From the NCBI RefSeq assembly GCF_023278045.1, contig NZ_CP056783.1, forward strand, positions 992,001 through 1,056,000: a DNA stretch of 64,000 bases, in the 5' to 3' direction. This DNA is from Flavobacterium sp. K5-23. GTDB taxonomy: Bacteria > Bacteroidota > Bacteroidia > Flavobacteriales > Flavobacteriaceae. This document shows positions 34,294 through 45,243 of the stretch, in pieces; position 1 is the first letter of the stretch; every line of letters begins with the position of its first letter. The notes below the pieces were generated by a model, which did no database searches, was not told the DNA's origin, and saw only the letters and a list, made by a program, of their open reading frames with translations. Position numbers and translations under genes: made by a program.

Positions 34294-34644
34294 TTAAGTC
34301 AGGGTGTTGTCTTTCTCGTTCGGGAATATAATCCAAGGCTTGAAAGTTTTTGCTTCCTCAAATTCCAAAGTTGCATAAGAGATGATAATTATAATGTCAT
34401 CTTTTTGAACTCTTCTGGCTGCAGGTCCGTTAAGGGTGATTTCTCCAGAATTTTTCTCTCCTTTTATGGCGTAGGTGTCAAAGCGTTCTCCATTGTTGAT
34501 GTTAACAATAGATACTTTTTCGCCTTCAATAATGTTAGAAGCTTCGAGTAAGGTTTCGTCAATAGTAATACTTCCGATATAATTTAAATCGGCTCCAGTT
34601 ACTTTTACACGGTGAATTTTGGATTTTAAAACTTGAATTTGCAT
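34294..34644 (-). CDS. panD: Aspartate 1-decarboxylase
   Basis: A 116-residue pyruvoyl enzyme that makes beta-alanine for pantothenate. The self-cleavage site is Gly24-Ser25 in NYIGSITID, which yields the pyruvoyl cofactor. LNGPAARRV and SYATLEFEEAKTFKPWIIFP match the family. It follows panC by 14 bp, so the two CoA-precursor genes form an operon. Confidence 0.96.
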   Translation of the reverse strand: MQIQVLKSKIHRVKVTGADLNYIGSITIDETLLEASNIIEGEKVSIVNINNGERFDTYAIKGEKNSGEITLNGPAARRVQKDDIIIIISYATLEFEEAKTFKPWIIFPNEKDNTLT

Positions 34645-34658
34645 ACTACAAAATTATA

Positions 34659-35507
34659 TTAATTTAATGAAATTGTATCTATCAATCTAATATTATTGAT
34701 AAATACGGCAATAAATGCGCGGTATTTTTTATTTTGGGTTTTTCTGACACAAGGCAATAGCGTTGCTTCATCGGCAATTTGAAAATATTCTAAGGTAAAA
34801 TGTTCGTTTTTTTCAAACGTTTTAATAACCCATTCCGATACTTCTTTGGCGCTATTTGTTTCAAATTTTTCTTTGGCTAAAGCCAAAGTTTTATAGATCA
34901 CAGCAGCCTCTTCTCTTTCGTTTGCAGTTAAGCGTTCGTTCCTGGAACTCATCGCCAGTTGGTTGGATTCCCGATATATAGGACAACCAATAACATTGAC
35001 TTTTAGAGAACTTTTAGAAACCATTTTCTTGACAATTTGTAATTGTTGAAAATCCTTTTCGCCAAAATAAGCGTTTGTGGGAGTGACAATTTCGAACAAG
35101 CGTTTTACTATAGTTCCCACACCGTCAAAATGGCCTGGTCTGAATTTTCCTTCCATTTGGTTTTCCAATCCGTCAAAATCAAATGGATGTGATAGTATGC
35201 TTCCTTCATAAATGTCATCAACTGTTGGTGCAAATAAAATAATTTGATCGCTTAAGGTTGAGATTTTTCTGATATCATCTTCTAAGGTTCGGGGGTATTT
35301 ATCAAGATCCTCCTTGTTGTTGAATTGGGTAGGGTTTACAAAAATACTTACAACAGTACTGTCATTTTCTAACAATGATTTTTGCATCAGTGACAGGTGT
35401 CCTTGGTGCAAAGCGCCCATAGTTGGGACAAATCCGATTTTGAAATTAGTGGTTCCGATAGATTTTAAATGATCTATTAAAGCTACTTTTTCATAGAAAA
35501 TATGCAT
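34659..35507 (-). CDS. panC: Pantothenate synthetase
   Basis: A 282-residue ATP-dependent ligase joining pantoate and beta-alanine. HIGH-type motif PTMGALHQGHLSLM, pantoate-site FVNPTQFN and GEKDFQQLQIVKKM, and the KMSKS-like SSRNERL are all present. I place the start at the ATG at 35505-35507 (MHIFYEKVAL); an upstream in-frame ATG at 35537 would add ten residues beyond the family norm. First gene of the panC-panD operon and divergent from the GT5-like gene. Confidence 0.95.
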   Translation of the reverse strand: MHIFYEKVALIDHLKSIGTTNFKIGFVPTMGALHQGHLSLMQKSLLENDSTVVSIFVNPTQFNNKEDLDKYPRTLEDDIRKISTLSDQIILFAPTVDDIYEGSILSHPFDFDGLENQMEGKFRPGHFDGVGTIVKRLFEIVTPTNAYFGEKDFQQLQIVKKMVSKSSLKVNVIGCPIYRESNQLAMSSRNERLTANEREEAAVIYKTLALAKEKFETNSAKEVSEWVIKTFEKNEHFTLEYFQIADEATLLPCVRKTQNKKYRAFIAVFINNIRLIDTISLN

Positions 35508-35569
35508 GACTGTTTTATTAAAATTAAGTGCAAACATAATATTTTAGTTAATAACTGCATAAATTTTTG

Positions 35570-35577
35570 TAATTTTG
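35570..35577 (+). promoter_or_regulatory. -7 element of the GT5-like / DUF4270 / glmS cluster
   Basis: TAATTTTG, a perfect TAnnTTTG match, 38 bp before the ATG at 35616. Confidence 0.6.
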
Positions 35578-35615
35578 CGTGGTTTTTATTACCAATAAAC
35601 TAAGTAAATTACAAT

Positions 35616-36422
35616 ATGAAAGATAAGAGGATATTATACGTATCATCTGAGGTGGTGCCTTATCTGGCTGAAAATGAGGTTTCTTTAATGTCTTACGATG
35701 TTCCAAAGATGGTGAATGATCAAGGCGGACAGATTAGAATTTTTATGCCGAGATATGGGAATATAAATGAAAGAAGACACCAATTACATGAAGTAATCAG
35801 ACTTTCAGGGATGAATTTGGTTGTTAATGATCTTGATATGCCATTGATAATTAAAGTGGCATCTATTCCTAAAGAAAGAATTCAGGTGTATTTTATTGAT
35901 AACGATGAATACTTTAAAAGGAAAGCAACTTTTACAGATGAAGATGGAGTGATGTATCCAGATAATGATGAACGTGCTATTTTCTTTGCAAAAGGAGTTG
36001 TAGAAACGGTTAAGAAACTCAACTGGGTTCCTGATATTATTCATGTTCATGGATGGATGGCTTCAATGTTGCCTATTTATATGAAGCATTATTATAAAAA
36101 TGAAGCTTTGTTTTCAGACACTAAAATTATTACTTCAGTTTACAGTCAGTCTTTTGACGGTACTTTAGATGCGGGTATGATTAATAAAGTTGAAATGGAT
36201 GGAATTCCTGCGGATGCCATTGAGGATTTAAAAACTCCTGACTATGAGAATATTATAAAAGCTTCTATTAAGCATTCTGATGCTGTAATTGTTGCTTCAG
36301 ATAGTTTGTCTCCAAGTTTAACAAAATTTATAGAATCTTCAGGGAAACCTTTTTTACCTTTCGCTCCGAAAGATGGATTCGCGGAAGCGTATACCAACTT
36401 TTATTTAAACGAGGTTCTGTAA
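35616..36422 (+). CDS. Glycogen-synthase-like N-terminal domain protein (GT5 half-enzyme)
   Basis: A 268-residue protein matching only the first half of bacterial glycogen synthases: ILYVSSEVVPYLAE, IFMPRYGNINERRH, and DIIHVHGWMASMLPIYMKHY. The ADP-glucose-binding loop KTGGLxD is replaced by ENEVSLMSYDVPK. The C-terminal GT-B half, with the catalytic EPxGLxQ motif, is absent. It is therefore very unlikely to be an active glycogen synthase; a binding or scaffold role is an inference. It begins the run GT5-like, DUF4270, glmS, divergent from panC-panD. I recall the same order in other Bacteroidota, unverified. Confidence 0.88.
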   Translation: MKDKRILYVSSEVVPYLAENEVSLMSYDVPKMVNDQGGQIRIFMPRYGNINERRHQLHEVIRLSGMNLVVNDLDMPLIIKVASIPKERIQVYFIDNDEYFKRKATFTDEDGVMYPDNDERAIFFAKGVVETVKKLNWVPDIIHVHGWMASMLPIYMKHYYKNEALFSDTKIITSVYSQSFDGTLDAGMINKVEMDGIPADAIEDLKTPDYENIIKASIKHSDAVIVASDSLSPSLTKFIESSGKPFLPFAPKDGFAEAYTNFYLNEVL

Positions 36423-36443
36423 ATTAAACTTTTATTATTAAAT

Positions 36444-38048
36444 ATGTACAATAATTCTTCTGTTAAGAAAATTCTTTTATTAGCAAGTGTCGTTCTTTTA
36501 TGTTCTTGTGATAAAGATTATAATACCATAGGTGATGGTTTAATAGGTGGTGAAAACTTTGGTTTTGATAAGTATACTTCCGAAGTCGTTGCCTATAATC
36601 AAAAAATAACCCCTGTACAGTCTAATGATTTGCCAATAAATGCTTTAGGTATTTATGACGATCCTGCTTTTGGAAAAACTACCGCTAATTTTGCTACTCA
36701 AGTATCTTTGGAAACATTGAGCCCAACTATTGGTACTAACCCTGTTATTGAAAGTGTTGTTTTGACAATTCCTTATTTTGTAGATGCTACTCAAACAGTA
36801 GTATTAGCTGATGGAAATAGAACCTATGTGTTAGATTCAATTTACGGGTCTAGTAGTGCAAAGTTGAAATTAGGTGTTTATGAGTCTGGTTATTTTATGA
36901 GAGATCAGGATCCTTTAACTGGATTTGTTGAAAAGCAGAAATTCTTTACGGATCAAAACGCAGCTTTTGATAATGCTAAAGTTGGTAACAGATTAAACGA
37001 TGATATTGCTAAATCCCAGAATGACGAGTTTTTCTTTGATGCAGCAGAATACCGTGAAACTACAACCGTTGATGGCGTTACTAAAACGACAGCTACTGTG
37101 CCTGGAATGCGATTAAGTTTAAATAAGAGCTTTTTTGCTTCAAAAATTTTAAATGCCCCTGCCGCTAAATTATCTTCACTTGATGTTTTTAAAGATTATT
37201 TTAGAGGGTTGTATTTTAAAGTTGAAAATTCAGGAACTAGTGCAGGAAATTTATCTATGCTGAATTTTAAAGCGGGTAAAATTACCATTAAATATAAAGA
37301 AGATACCTCTACTACTGATAATACAAAAGTAGAAAAAACTATAGTTCTTAAACTTGAAGGGAATACAGTAAGTCTTTTAACTCAAAGTAATAGCAATGTT
37401 TCTTATGAGAATGCAACAAACACAGCTAATATCAATAGAACTAGTGGTGATAAGAAATTATTTCTAAAGGGTGGAGAAGGTTCAATGGCAATCTTGGAAT
37501 TATTTGGACCTGATGCTGACAACAATGGTGTTGCTGATGAATTAGAATTAATTAAGAATAAAGGATGGTTGATAAATGAAGCAAATCTTGTTTTTCATAT
37601 TGATGCTAACACTATGGCAAACAGTTTTGAGCCACAAAGAATCTATCTATATGATCTAAATAATAATAGACCAGTTATAGATTATGATTATGATGGTACT
37701 TCAGGTGCTGCTAAACATAATGTTAAAACATTACACGGTGGAATAATTACTAAATCAACAGCGGCTAACGGTAGAGGTTTGACTTATAAGATCAGAATTA
37801 CGAATCAAGTACGTAATCTTATTAAAAAAGATTCTACAAATGTAAAATTAGGTCTTGTTGTAACTGAAGATATTGGTATTATTACTTCTAATTATTTGAA
37901 CACTTCAAATTCTTATATTTCTAGAGTGCCAAAAGCATCTGTAATGAATCCCTTAGGGACTGTTTTATTTGGAAATAATATACTTACAAATGATCCAGAT
38001 TATGCTAAGAGATTAAAACTTGAAATTATTTATACAAAACTTAATTAA
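36444..38048 (+). CDS. DUF4270 lipoprotein
   Basis: A 534-residue protein with a lipobox, LLCSC (lipidated Cys22 or so), then DKDYNTIGDGLIG typical of DUF4270. The body is beta-rich with a long insertion and an acidic DNNGVADELE turn. Such proteins are outer-membrane lipoproteins of unknown function in Bacteroidota. The gene starts 21 bp after the GT5-like stop and ends 8 bp before glmS, so the three are probably one transcript. Confidence 0.9.
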   Translation: MYNNSSVKKILLLASVVLLCSCDKDYNTIGDGLIGGENFGFDKYTSEVVAYNQKITPVQSNDLPINALGIYDDPAFGKTTANFATQVSLETLSPTIGTNPVIESVVLTIPYFVDATQTVVLADGNRTYVLDSIYGSSSAKLKLGVYESGYFMRDQDPLTGFVEKQKFFTDQNAAFDNAKVGNRLNDDIAKSQNDEFFFDAAEYRETTTVDGVTKTTATVPGMRLSLNKSFFASKILNAPAAKLSSLDVFKDYFRGLYFKVENSGTSAGNLSMLNFKAGKITIKYKEDTSTTDNTKVEKTIVLKLEGNTVSLLTQSNSNVSYENATNTANINRTSGDKKLFLKGGEGSMAILELFGPDADNNGVADELELIKNKGWLINEANLVFHIDANTMANSFEPQRIYLYDLNNNRPVIDYDYDGTSGAAKHNVKTLHGGIITKSTAANGRGLTYKIRITNQVRNLIKKDSTNVKLGLVVTEDIGIITSNYLNTSNSYISRVPKASVMNPLGTVLFGNNILTNDPDYAKRLKLEIIYTKLN

Positions 38049-38056
38049 ACTAAATT

Positions 38057-39904
38057 ATGTGTGGAATTGTAGGATATATAGGCCATAGAGAAGCTTATCC
38101 AATTGTTATTAAGGGTTTGAAAAGACTTGAATATAGAGGTTATGATAGTGCTGGTGTTATGTTGTATGATGGTAAAGATCTAAAAGTTTGTAAGACTAAA
38201 GGAAAGGTTGTAGATCTTGAAACTAAAGCTGATAAAGAATTAAAAACAAATGGAACTATAGGAATAGGTCACACTCGATGGGCGACACATGGTGTGCCTA
38301 ATGACGTGAATTCTCATCCTCATACTTCTAATTCAGGTGATTTAGTAATAATTCATAACGGAATTATTGAAAATTACGGTCCTTTGAAGTTGGAATTAAT
38401 CAAAAGAGGGTATGTTTTCCATTCGGATACAGACACTGAAGTTTTGGTTAATCTTATTGAAGAAATTCAAAAAAACGAAAACATTAAATTAGGTCATGCG
38501 GTTCAATTGGCATTAAATCAAGTTGTAGGTGCTTATGCAATTGCAGTATTTGATAAAAAAAATCCAGATGAAATTGTTGTAGCTCGTTTAGGAAGTCCTT
38601 TAGCAATAGGAATAGGAGAAGGAGAGTATTTTATTGCTTCTGATGCTTCACCTTTTATCGAATACACATCTAACGCTATTTATTTAGAAGATGGTGAAAT
38701 GGCTAATATCAGACTTCATAAAGTTTTGGAAGTTAGAAAAATTAAAGATGATTCATTAGTTGATCCTTATATTCAAGAACTTCAAATGAATTTGGAGCAA
38801 ATTGAGAAGGGAGGCTATGAGCATTTTATGTTAAAAGAGATATATGAGCAGCCAAGTGTAATAAAAGATACTTATAGAGGGAGATTACATGCAAATGAAG
38901 GAATAATTCAAATGTCTGGGGTTGAGGATAATTTAGAAAAATTCTTAAACGCTGACAGGATTATTATTATTGCTTGTGGAACTTCTTGGCATGCTGGTTT
39001 AGTAGCCGAATATATTTTTGAAGAGTTTGCTCGCATCCCAGTAGAGGTTGAGTATGCTTCTGAATTTAGATATAGAAATCCAATTATAAACAGTCGTGAT
39101 GTAGTTATCGCTATTTCTCAATCAGGAGAGACAGCTGATACTATGGCTGCAATTAAATTGGCAAAAGAAAATGGTGCTTTTGTTTTTGGTGTTTGTAACG
39201 TTGTGGGTTCTTCTATTTCTAGGGAAAGTCATGCTGGAGCTTATACGCATGCAGGACCTGAAATAGGTGTAGCATCTACAAAAGCTTTTACCACTCAAAT
39301 TACTGTTTTGACTATGATAGCTTTGCGTTTAGCAAAAGCTAAAGGGACTTTATCGCAATCAGATTTTCATATGTATTTACAGGAGTTGGAATTAATTCCA
39401 GAGAAAGTTAAAGAAGCATTGGAAACTAATGATAAAGCTAAAGAAATAGCGGCTATTTTTAAAGACGCGCCTAACTGTCTGTATTTGGGGAGAGGTTATA
39501 ACTTCCCGGTAGCTTTAGAAGGAGCGTTGAAGCTTAAAGAGATTTCATATATACATGCTGAGGGTTATCCTGCTGCTGAAATGAAACACGGACCTATTGC
39601 TCTTATAGACGAGCATATGCCTGTGGTTGTTATTGCTCCTAAGCAAGGACATTATGATAAAGTTGTGAGTAACATACAGGAAATCAAATCCAGAAGCGGA
39701 AGAATTATAGCTGTAGTTACTAAAGGAGATACGCAAGTACGTGATTTAGCGGATTATGTGATTGAGATTCCTGAAACTTCAGATGCTCTATCTCCATTAA
39801 TTACAACAATTCCATTGCAACTATTGTCTTATCATATTGCTGTTATGAGAGGTTGTAATGTGGATCAACCCCGTAATTTAGCTAAGTCTGTTACTGTAGA
39901 GTAA
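38057..39904 (+). CDS. glmS: Glucosamine-6-phosphate synthase (isomerizing)
   Basis: A 615-residue amidotransferase producing glucosamine-6-phosphate, the entry point to peptidoglycan and LPS amino sugars. Mature Cys2 of MCGIVGYIGHREAY is the glutaminase nucleophile. Two SIS domains follow (IIACGTSWHAGLVAEYI; NCLYLGRGYNFPVALEGALK), and the C-terminus QPRNLAKSVTVE carries the fructose-6-phosphate site and channel. Full length. Third gene after the GT5-like and DUF4270 genes, with a terminator 24 bp downstream. I see no glmS ribozyme. Confidence 0.98.
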   Translation: MCGIVGYIGHREAYPIVIKGLKRLEYRGYDSAGVMLYDGKDLKVCKTKGKVVDLETKADKELKTNGTIGIGHTRWATHGVPNDVNSHPHTSNSGDLVIIHNGIIENYGPLKLELIKRGYVFHSDTDTEVLVNLIEEIQKNENIKLGHAVQLALNQVVGAYAIAVFDKKNPDEIVVARLGSPLAIGIGEGEYFIASDASPFIEYTSNAIYLEDGEMANIRLHKVLEVRKIKDDSLVDPYIQELQMNLEQIEKGGYEHFMLKEIYEQPSVIKDTYRGRLHANEGIIQMSGVEDNLEKFLNADRIIIIACGTSWHAGLVAEYIFEEFARIPVEVEYASEFRYRNPIINSRDVVIAISQSGETADTMAAIKLAKENGAFVFGVCNVVGSSISRESHAGAYTHAGPEIGVASTKAFTTQITVLTMIALRLAKAKGTLSQSDFHMYLQELELIPEKVKEALETNDKAKEIAAIFKDAPNCLYLGRGYNFPVALEGALKLKEISYIHAEGYPAAEMKHGPIALIDEHMPVVVIAPKQGHYDKVVSNIQEIKSRSGRIIAVVTKGDTQVRDLADYVIEIPETSDALSPLITTIPLQLLSYHIAVMRGCNVDQPRNLAKSVTVE

Positions 39905-39927
39905 TATCTTAATATTGTTTTAAAATG

Positions 39928-39957
39928 AAAGCGCTCACCTTGTGAGCGCTTTTTTTA
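39928..39957 (+). terminator. Terminator of glmS
   Basis: Stem AAAGCGCTCAC / GTGAGCGCTTT with a 3-nt loop, then T6. The rest of the gap to 40203 is very AT-rich, with a near-consensus -7 (TAATTTGG, 40167-40174) as the only visible signal. Confidence 0.85.
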
Positions 39958-40202
39958 TGGCATAAATTTCATATGTTGTGAATTATTATGATATATGTAA
40001 TTATAGTCTTAAAAATTATATGTATGCATAGTAAATTACTAAAATTAATGTGTAAAATACATTAATCCTTTAAGGAATAATAATGTGATATATTCATTTA
40101 TGTGATTAGAACTATGATAATTATTAATTTTTTTTAACGTTTTTTTAATAATATTAAAAATAATTGTAATTTGGCAACTTAAACCAACAAATATTTAACT
40201 AA

Positions 40203-43052
40203 ATGAGAGTGTATTTACTATTTATGTCATTGTTTTTTTGCAGCATTACTTTTGCTCAAAGTTCAATTTCGGGTGTTGTCACAGATGCTGGCAATCAACC
40301 AATTTTTGGCGCCAACATCAAAATTTCTGGTGATAATGCTGGTGCAGTTACTAATGCTGATGGACAATTTACTTTAAGTTCGTCTAAAAAACTTCCTTGG
40401 ACAATTACTATTTCAAGTGTGGGGTACGAGTCTAAAAAATTGACCGTTACTTCAAACAACCAAAAAGTATCAGTACTACTTGAGGACGAAGAAACTAAAT
40501 TAGATGAGATTGTAGTTTCTGCGTCAAGAACTCCAGAGCGTGTTTTTGAATCTCCGGTTACCATTGAAAGAATGGGAATTGCTGATATTAAGAAAACAGC
40601 TTCTGCTTCTTATTATGATGGTTTGGAAAACTTAAAAGAGGTTCAGATGAACACGAGTAGTTTGTCTTTTAAATCGATCAACACACGTGGTTTTGCTACA
40701 GTGGCTAATACTCGTTTTATGCAGTTAGTGGATGGAATGGATAACTCTTCTCCTTTGTTGAACTTTGTTCTTGGGAATATGATTGGTATTTCTGAAATTG
40801 ATGTTCAAAGTGTGGAATTGTTACCTGGAGCATCTTCTGCTTTGTATGGTGCAAATGCATTCAACGGAATTTTATTTATGAACAGTAAAAGTCCTTTTAC
40901 AAGTCAAGGAATTACAGCTTACGCTAAATTTGGACAAACAAGCCAAAAAGCAGCGGGTAATAATGAGTATGTAGATTACGGAATTAGAATGGCGCATGCC
41001 TTTAGTCCAAAGTTAGCTGCAAAAGCAAATTTCACCTATATGAAAGGTACGGACTGGTACGCTACAAATTATGATGATAAAACGGTTGCTGGTAGAACAA
41101 GAGGGCATCATAATTATGATGGTATCAATACTTACGGGGATGAGGTAACTACAAATATTTATAACGTAGGACAGAAATTGGTTGCTGGTGGTCTATTGCC
41201 TTCAGGTCTTGCAAACTTGTTGCCAAAAGAAAATGTATCTAGAACAGGATATAATGAAACTGATTTAACGGATAATAAAGCAAGTAATACTAAAATTGAT
41301 TTCTCTGTGCATTACAAGCCTTTCGCAAACGATGTGGAAGTGATTTGGCAAAGTAAATTTGGATACGGTAATGCTGTTTATCAAGGAGCGAATAGATATT
41401 ATTTGAATAACTTCTTTATGCAACAACATAAGTTAGAGATAAAAGGTAAAAACTTTTTCGTAAGAGGATACACTACAACTGAAGATGGTGGAAAATCATA
41501 CGATATGTTGTTTACTGGTATTAATATAAATAGACAGTGGAAAGATGATAATACATGGTTTGGTCAGTATGCGGGTGCATATTCTCAAGCTTTTGCAGGT
41601 TTATTTGGTTCGACTTACGCTGGTAATGCGGCCGCTTCTCATGCGTTTGCGCGTGGTGCTGCTCAAACAGGTAGATTAGTTCCTGGTACAACAGCATTTA
41701 ACAATGCTTTTAATAAAGTAACTAATGAGGCTAGTGTTTTAAAAGGGTCTAAATTAGTTGATAATTCTAAAATTTATCATTCTGATGCTAACTACAACTT
41801 TAAAGACCTTATTGAGTTTGCTGAAATTCAAGTTGGGGGTTCTTACAGAGCTTATGAATTAAATTCTCATGGTAGAATTTATACTGATGCAAATGGACCG
41901 ATTCTTTACAATGATTATGGTGCATATACACAAGTATCTAAAAAATTCATGGATGATCGTTTGAAATTCACGGGATCTATTCGTTATGACAAATCTCAAA
42001 ATTTTGACGGGAACTATTCTCCAAGAGTTTCGTTTGTTTACACAGGTGGTGGTGATAAAAAACATAATTTCAGAACATCGTTTCAAACAGGTTTCAGAAA
42101 TCCAACAACTCAAGATCAATACATCGGTTTTGATGTAGGTAACGCTATATTACTTGGTTCAGCTCCTGATAACTTAACTAGATTTAGTGAAACGAGACCT
42201 ATTTTTACTGCTGCTGGACAGTTTTTGGCTGGAGGGAATAGTGTTGTGATTAATGGATTAAATGCTTATAATAACTCTTATACGGCTTCTTCTGTGGGTG
42301 CTTTTAGTGCTTTGGCAGGGACAAATATAATTGCCGCTTCTGCTTTATTAAGAAAAACAAATGTTTCTTTCGTTAAGCCTGAGCGTGTAAAAGCATTTGA
42401 AGCGGGATACAGATCTGTTGTAGAAGGATTTACAATAGATATCAATGGATATTATAACATTTATAATGACTTTATTGGAAACCTAAACGTAGTTGCTCCT
42501 CTATATGGTAAAGCAGTAGATTCTCCAAACCCTCTTCTAGGTAATGCGGATCCAGGTGCTCAAACCTTACACGCGCTTGGTAATGATAACTTTAGAGTGT
42601 TCCAGTTGTATACCAATACTAAAGTTGAAATTAATTCATTTGGTTTTGGTTTAGGATTGTCTAAAAAATTATTTGGAGATTTCGAGGCTGGATTGAACTA
42701 TAACTTAGCTCAGTTTGATTTTGATCAAGCGCAAGATCCTAGTTTTGAGCCTGGATTCAATACGCCTAAGCATAGAGTTAAAGTGTCTTTCGGTAACGAA
42801 AAATTATTTGAGAACTTTGGATTTAATGTAAGTGGAAGATGGAATGATGAATATTTATGGCAATCTACAATGGTTGATGGAGTTATTCCTTCTGCTACAG
42901 TTGTTGATGCTCAAATCAATTATAATTTCCCTAAGTTGAAATCAACTCTTAAAGTAGGGGCTTCAAACATTGGTGGAAAAGAATACATGCAAGTATTGGG
43001 TGCTGGATTAATTGGGCAACAATATTTCGCTTCTTGGACTATCAATCCATAA
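40203..43052 (+). CDS. TonB-dependent outer-membrane receptor
   Basis: A 949-residue receptor. Signal peptide MRVYLLFMSLFFCSITFAQ. A carboxypeptidase-regulatory-like domain (residues about 20-95, SISGVVTDAGNQPIFGANI) is followed by a TonB-box and plug region (DEIVVSASRTPERVFESPVT), and a 22-strand barrel from about residue 230. The receptor imports a ligand across the outer membrane with TonB energy. The ligand is unknown; there is no SusD partner next to it, so a carbohydrate role is not indicated. Confidence 0.95.
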   Translation: MRVYLLFMSLFFCSITFAQSSISGVVTDAGNQPIFGANIKISGDNAGAVTNADGQFTLSSSKKLPWTITISSVGYESKKLTVTSNNQKVSVLLEDEETKLDEIVVSASRTPERVFESPVTIERMGIADIKKTASASYYDGLENLKEVQMNTSSLSFKSINTRGFATVANTRFMQLVDGMDNSSPLLNFVLGNMIGISEIDVQSVELLPGASSALYGANAFNGILFMNSKSPFTSQGITAYAKFGQTSQKAAGNNEYVDYGIRMAHAFSPKLAAKANFTYMKGTDWYATNYDDKTVAGRTRGHHNYDGINTYGDEVTTNIYNVGQKLVAGGLLPSGLANLLPKENVSRTGYNETDLTDNKASNTKIDFSVHYKPFANDVEVIWQSKFGYGNAVYQGANRYYLNNFFMQQHKLEIKGKNFFVRGYTTTEDGGKSYDMLFTGININRQWKDDNTWFGQYAGAYSQAFAGLFGSTYAGNAAASHAFARGAAQTGRLVPGTTAFNNAFNKVTNEASVLKGSKLVDNSKIYHSDANYNFKDLIEFAEIQVGGSYRAYELNSHGRIYTDANGPILYNDYGAYTQVSKKFMDDRLKFTGSIRYDKSQNFDGNYSPRVSFVYTGGGDKKHNFRTSFQTGFRNPTTQDQYIGFDVGNAILLGSAPDNLTRFSETRPIFTAAGQFLAGGNSVVINGLNAYNNSYTASSVGAFSALAGTNIIAASALLRKTNVSFVKPERVKAFEAGYRSVVEGFTIDINGYYNIYNDFIGNLNVVAPLYGKAVDSPNPLLGNADPGAQTLHALGNDNFRVFQLYTNTKVEINSFGFGLGLSKKLFGDFEAGLNYNLAQFDFDQAQDPSFEPGFNTPKHRVKVSFGNEKLFENFGFNVSGRWNDEYLWQSTMVDGVIPSATVVDAQINYNFPKLKSTLKVGASNIGGKEYMQVLGAGLIGQQYFASWTINP

Positions 43053-43074
43053 TTCTAGATTAAAAACTATTAGG

Positions 43075-43117
43075 AAAAACCACTCGTTTTAGGACGCAGT
43101 GGTTTTTCTTTTTTTAA
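43075..43117 (+). terminator. Terminator of the TonB receptor gene
   Basis: Stem AAAAACCACT / AGTGGTTTTT with a 13-nt loop, then CTTTTTTT. Confidence 0.8.
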
Positions 43118-43188
43118 CCGTATTCTTCGGTTATTTAGTGTTCGTTGCGCAATTTGTAAAGTTTTCGATTTTTTTACATAAAAAATTA

Positions 43189-43217
43189 TTGATTTTATAT
43201 TTTAAAAATTATCTTTG
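43189..43217 (+). promoter_or_regulatory. Promoter of atpD
   Basis: TTG at 43189-43191 and TATCTTTG (a perfect TAnnTTTG) at 43210-43217, 18 bp apart. The ATG lies 84 bp further, giving a leader of about 80 nt. Confidence 0.7.
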
Positions 43218-43298
43218 CACTCTGAAAAAAGTATCTAATCGGTTAATTTTGGTTCGATATATTTCATAAACCTAAATAGCTATTTAATAAACACATAA

Positions 43299-44813
<1,515 letters not shown>

Positions 44814-44816
44814 AAA

Positions 44817-44885
44817 ATTATAAGTTATGAGTTATGAGTTATCAATTTTTCGAATAACTCATAACTCATAATTCAAAACTCATAA
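44817..44885. repeat. ATAACTCATAACTCATAA inverted repeat between atpD and atpC
   Basis: Left arm TTATAAGTTATGAGTTATGA; right arm ATAACTCATAACTCATAATT, followed by a third partial copy AACTCATAACT that ends 2 bp before the atpC ATG. The RNA can form a hairpin in the intercistronic space of atpDC. Confidence 0.7.
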
Positions 44886-44887
44886 CT

Positions 44888-45169
44888 ATGTTATTAGAAA
44901 TTGTATCACCAGAAGCGTCTTTATTCAAAGGAGAAATCACTTCAATATCTGTACCGGGTGTTAACGGAAGTTTTCAAATTTTAAATAATCACGCGCCAAT
45001 AGTTTCGCTACTTCAAAAGGGGACTGTAAGTTTTACAGCACCAAGTTTTAAGTTTAACAAAGAAACTGCAGGGTTATTCTCGAAAGTAAACGATCAGAAT
45101 TATACTCTTGCCATTTCTTCAGGAACTATTGAAATGAAAGACAATAAAGTTATTGTCTTAGCAGATTAA
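44888..45169 (+). CDS. atpC: F1F0 ATP synthase epsilon subunit, short form
   Basis: A 93-residue protein covering only the N-terminal beta-sandwich of epsilon (LLEIVSPEASLFKGEITSIS, PGVNGSFQILNNHAPIVSLL). The C-terminal helical hairpin (about 45 residues) that inhibits ATP hydrolysis in E. coli is missing, though the gene has its own terminator and looks intact. Short epsilons are usual in Bacteroidota. It follows atpD across a hairpin repeat. Confidence 0.95.
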   Translation: MLLEIVSPEASLFKGEITSISVPGVNGSFQILNNHAPIVSLLQKGTVSFTAPSFKFNKETAGLFSKVNDQNYTLAISSGTIEMKDNKVIVLAD

Positions 45170-45190
45170 TACATTTTAATTTATATAAGA

Positions 45191-45222
45191 AAAACGTCAA
45201 GCCTTGCTTGACGTTTTTTTTG
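45191..45222 (+). terminator. Terminator of atpDC
   Basis: Stem AAAACGTCAAG / CTTGACGTTTT with a 5-nt loop, then T8. Confidence 0.85.
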
Positions 45223-45243
45223 TTTTCAATTGCACGTTTTATT

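Noticed and set aside
38000..38060. glmS ribozyme or leader riboswitch.
   Set aside because: Only 8 bp separate DUF4270 and glmS, so no room for a ribozyme; that element is known from Gram-positives.
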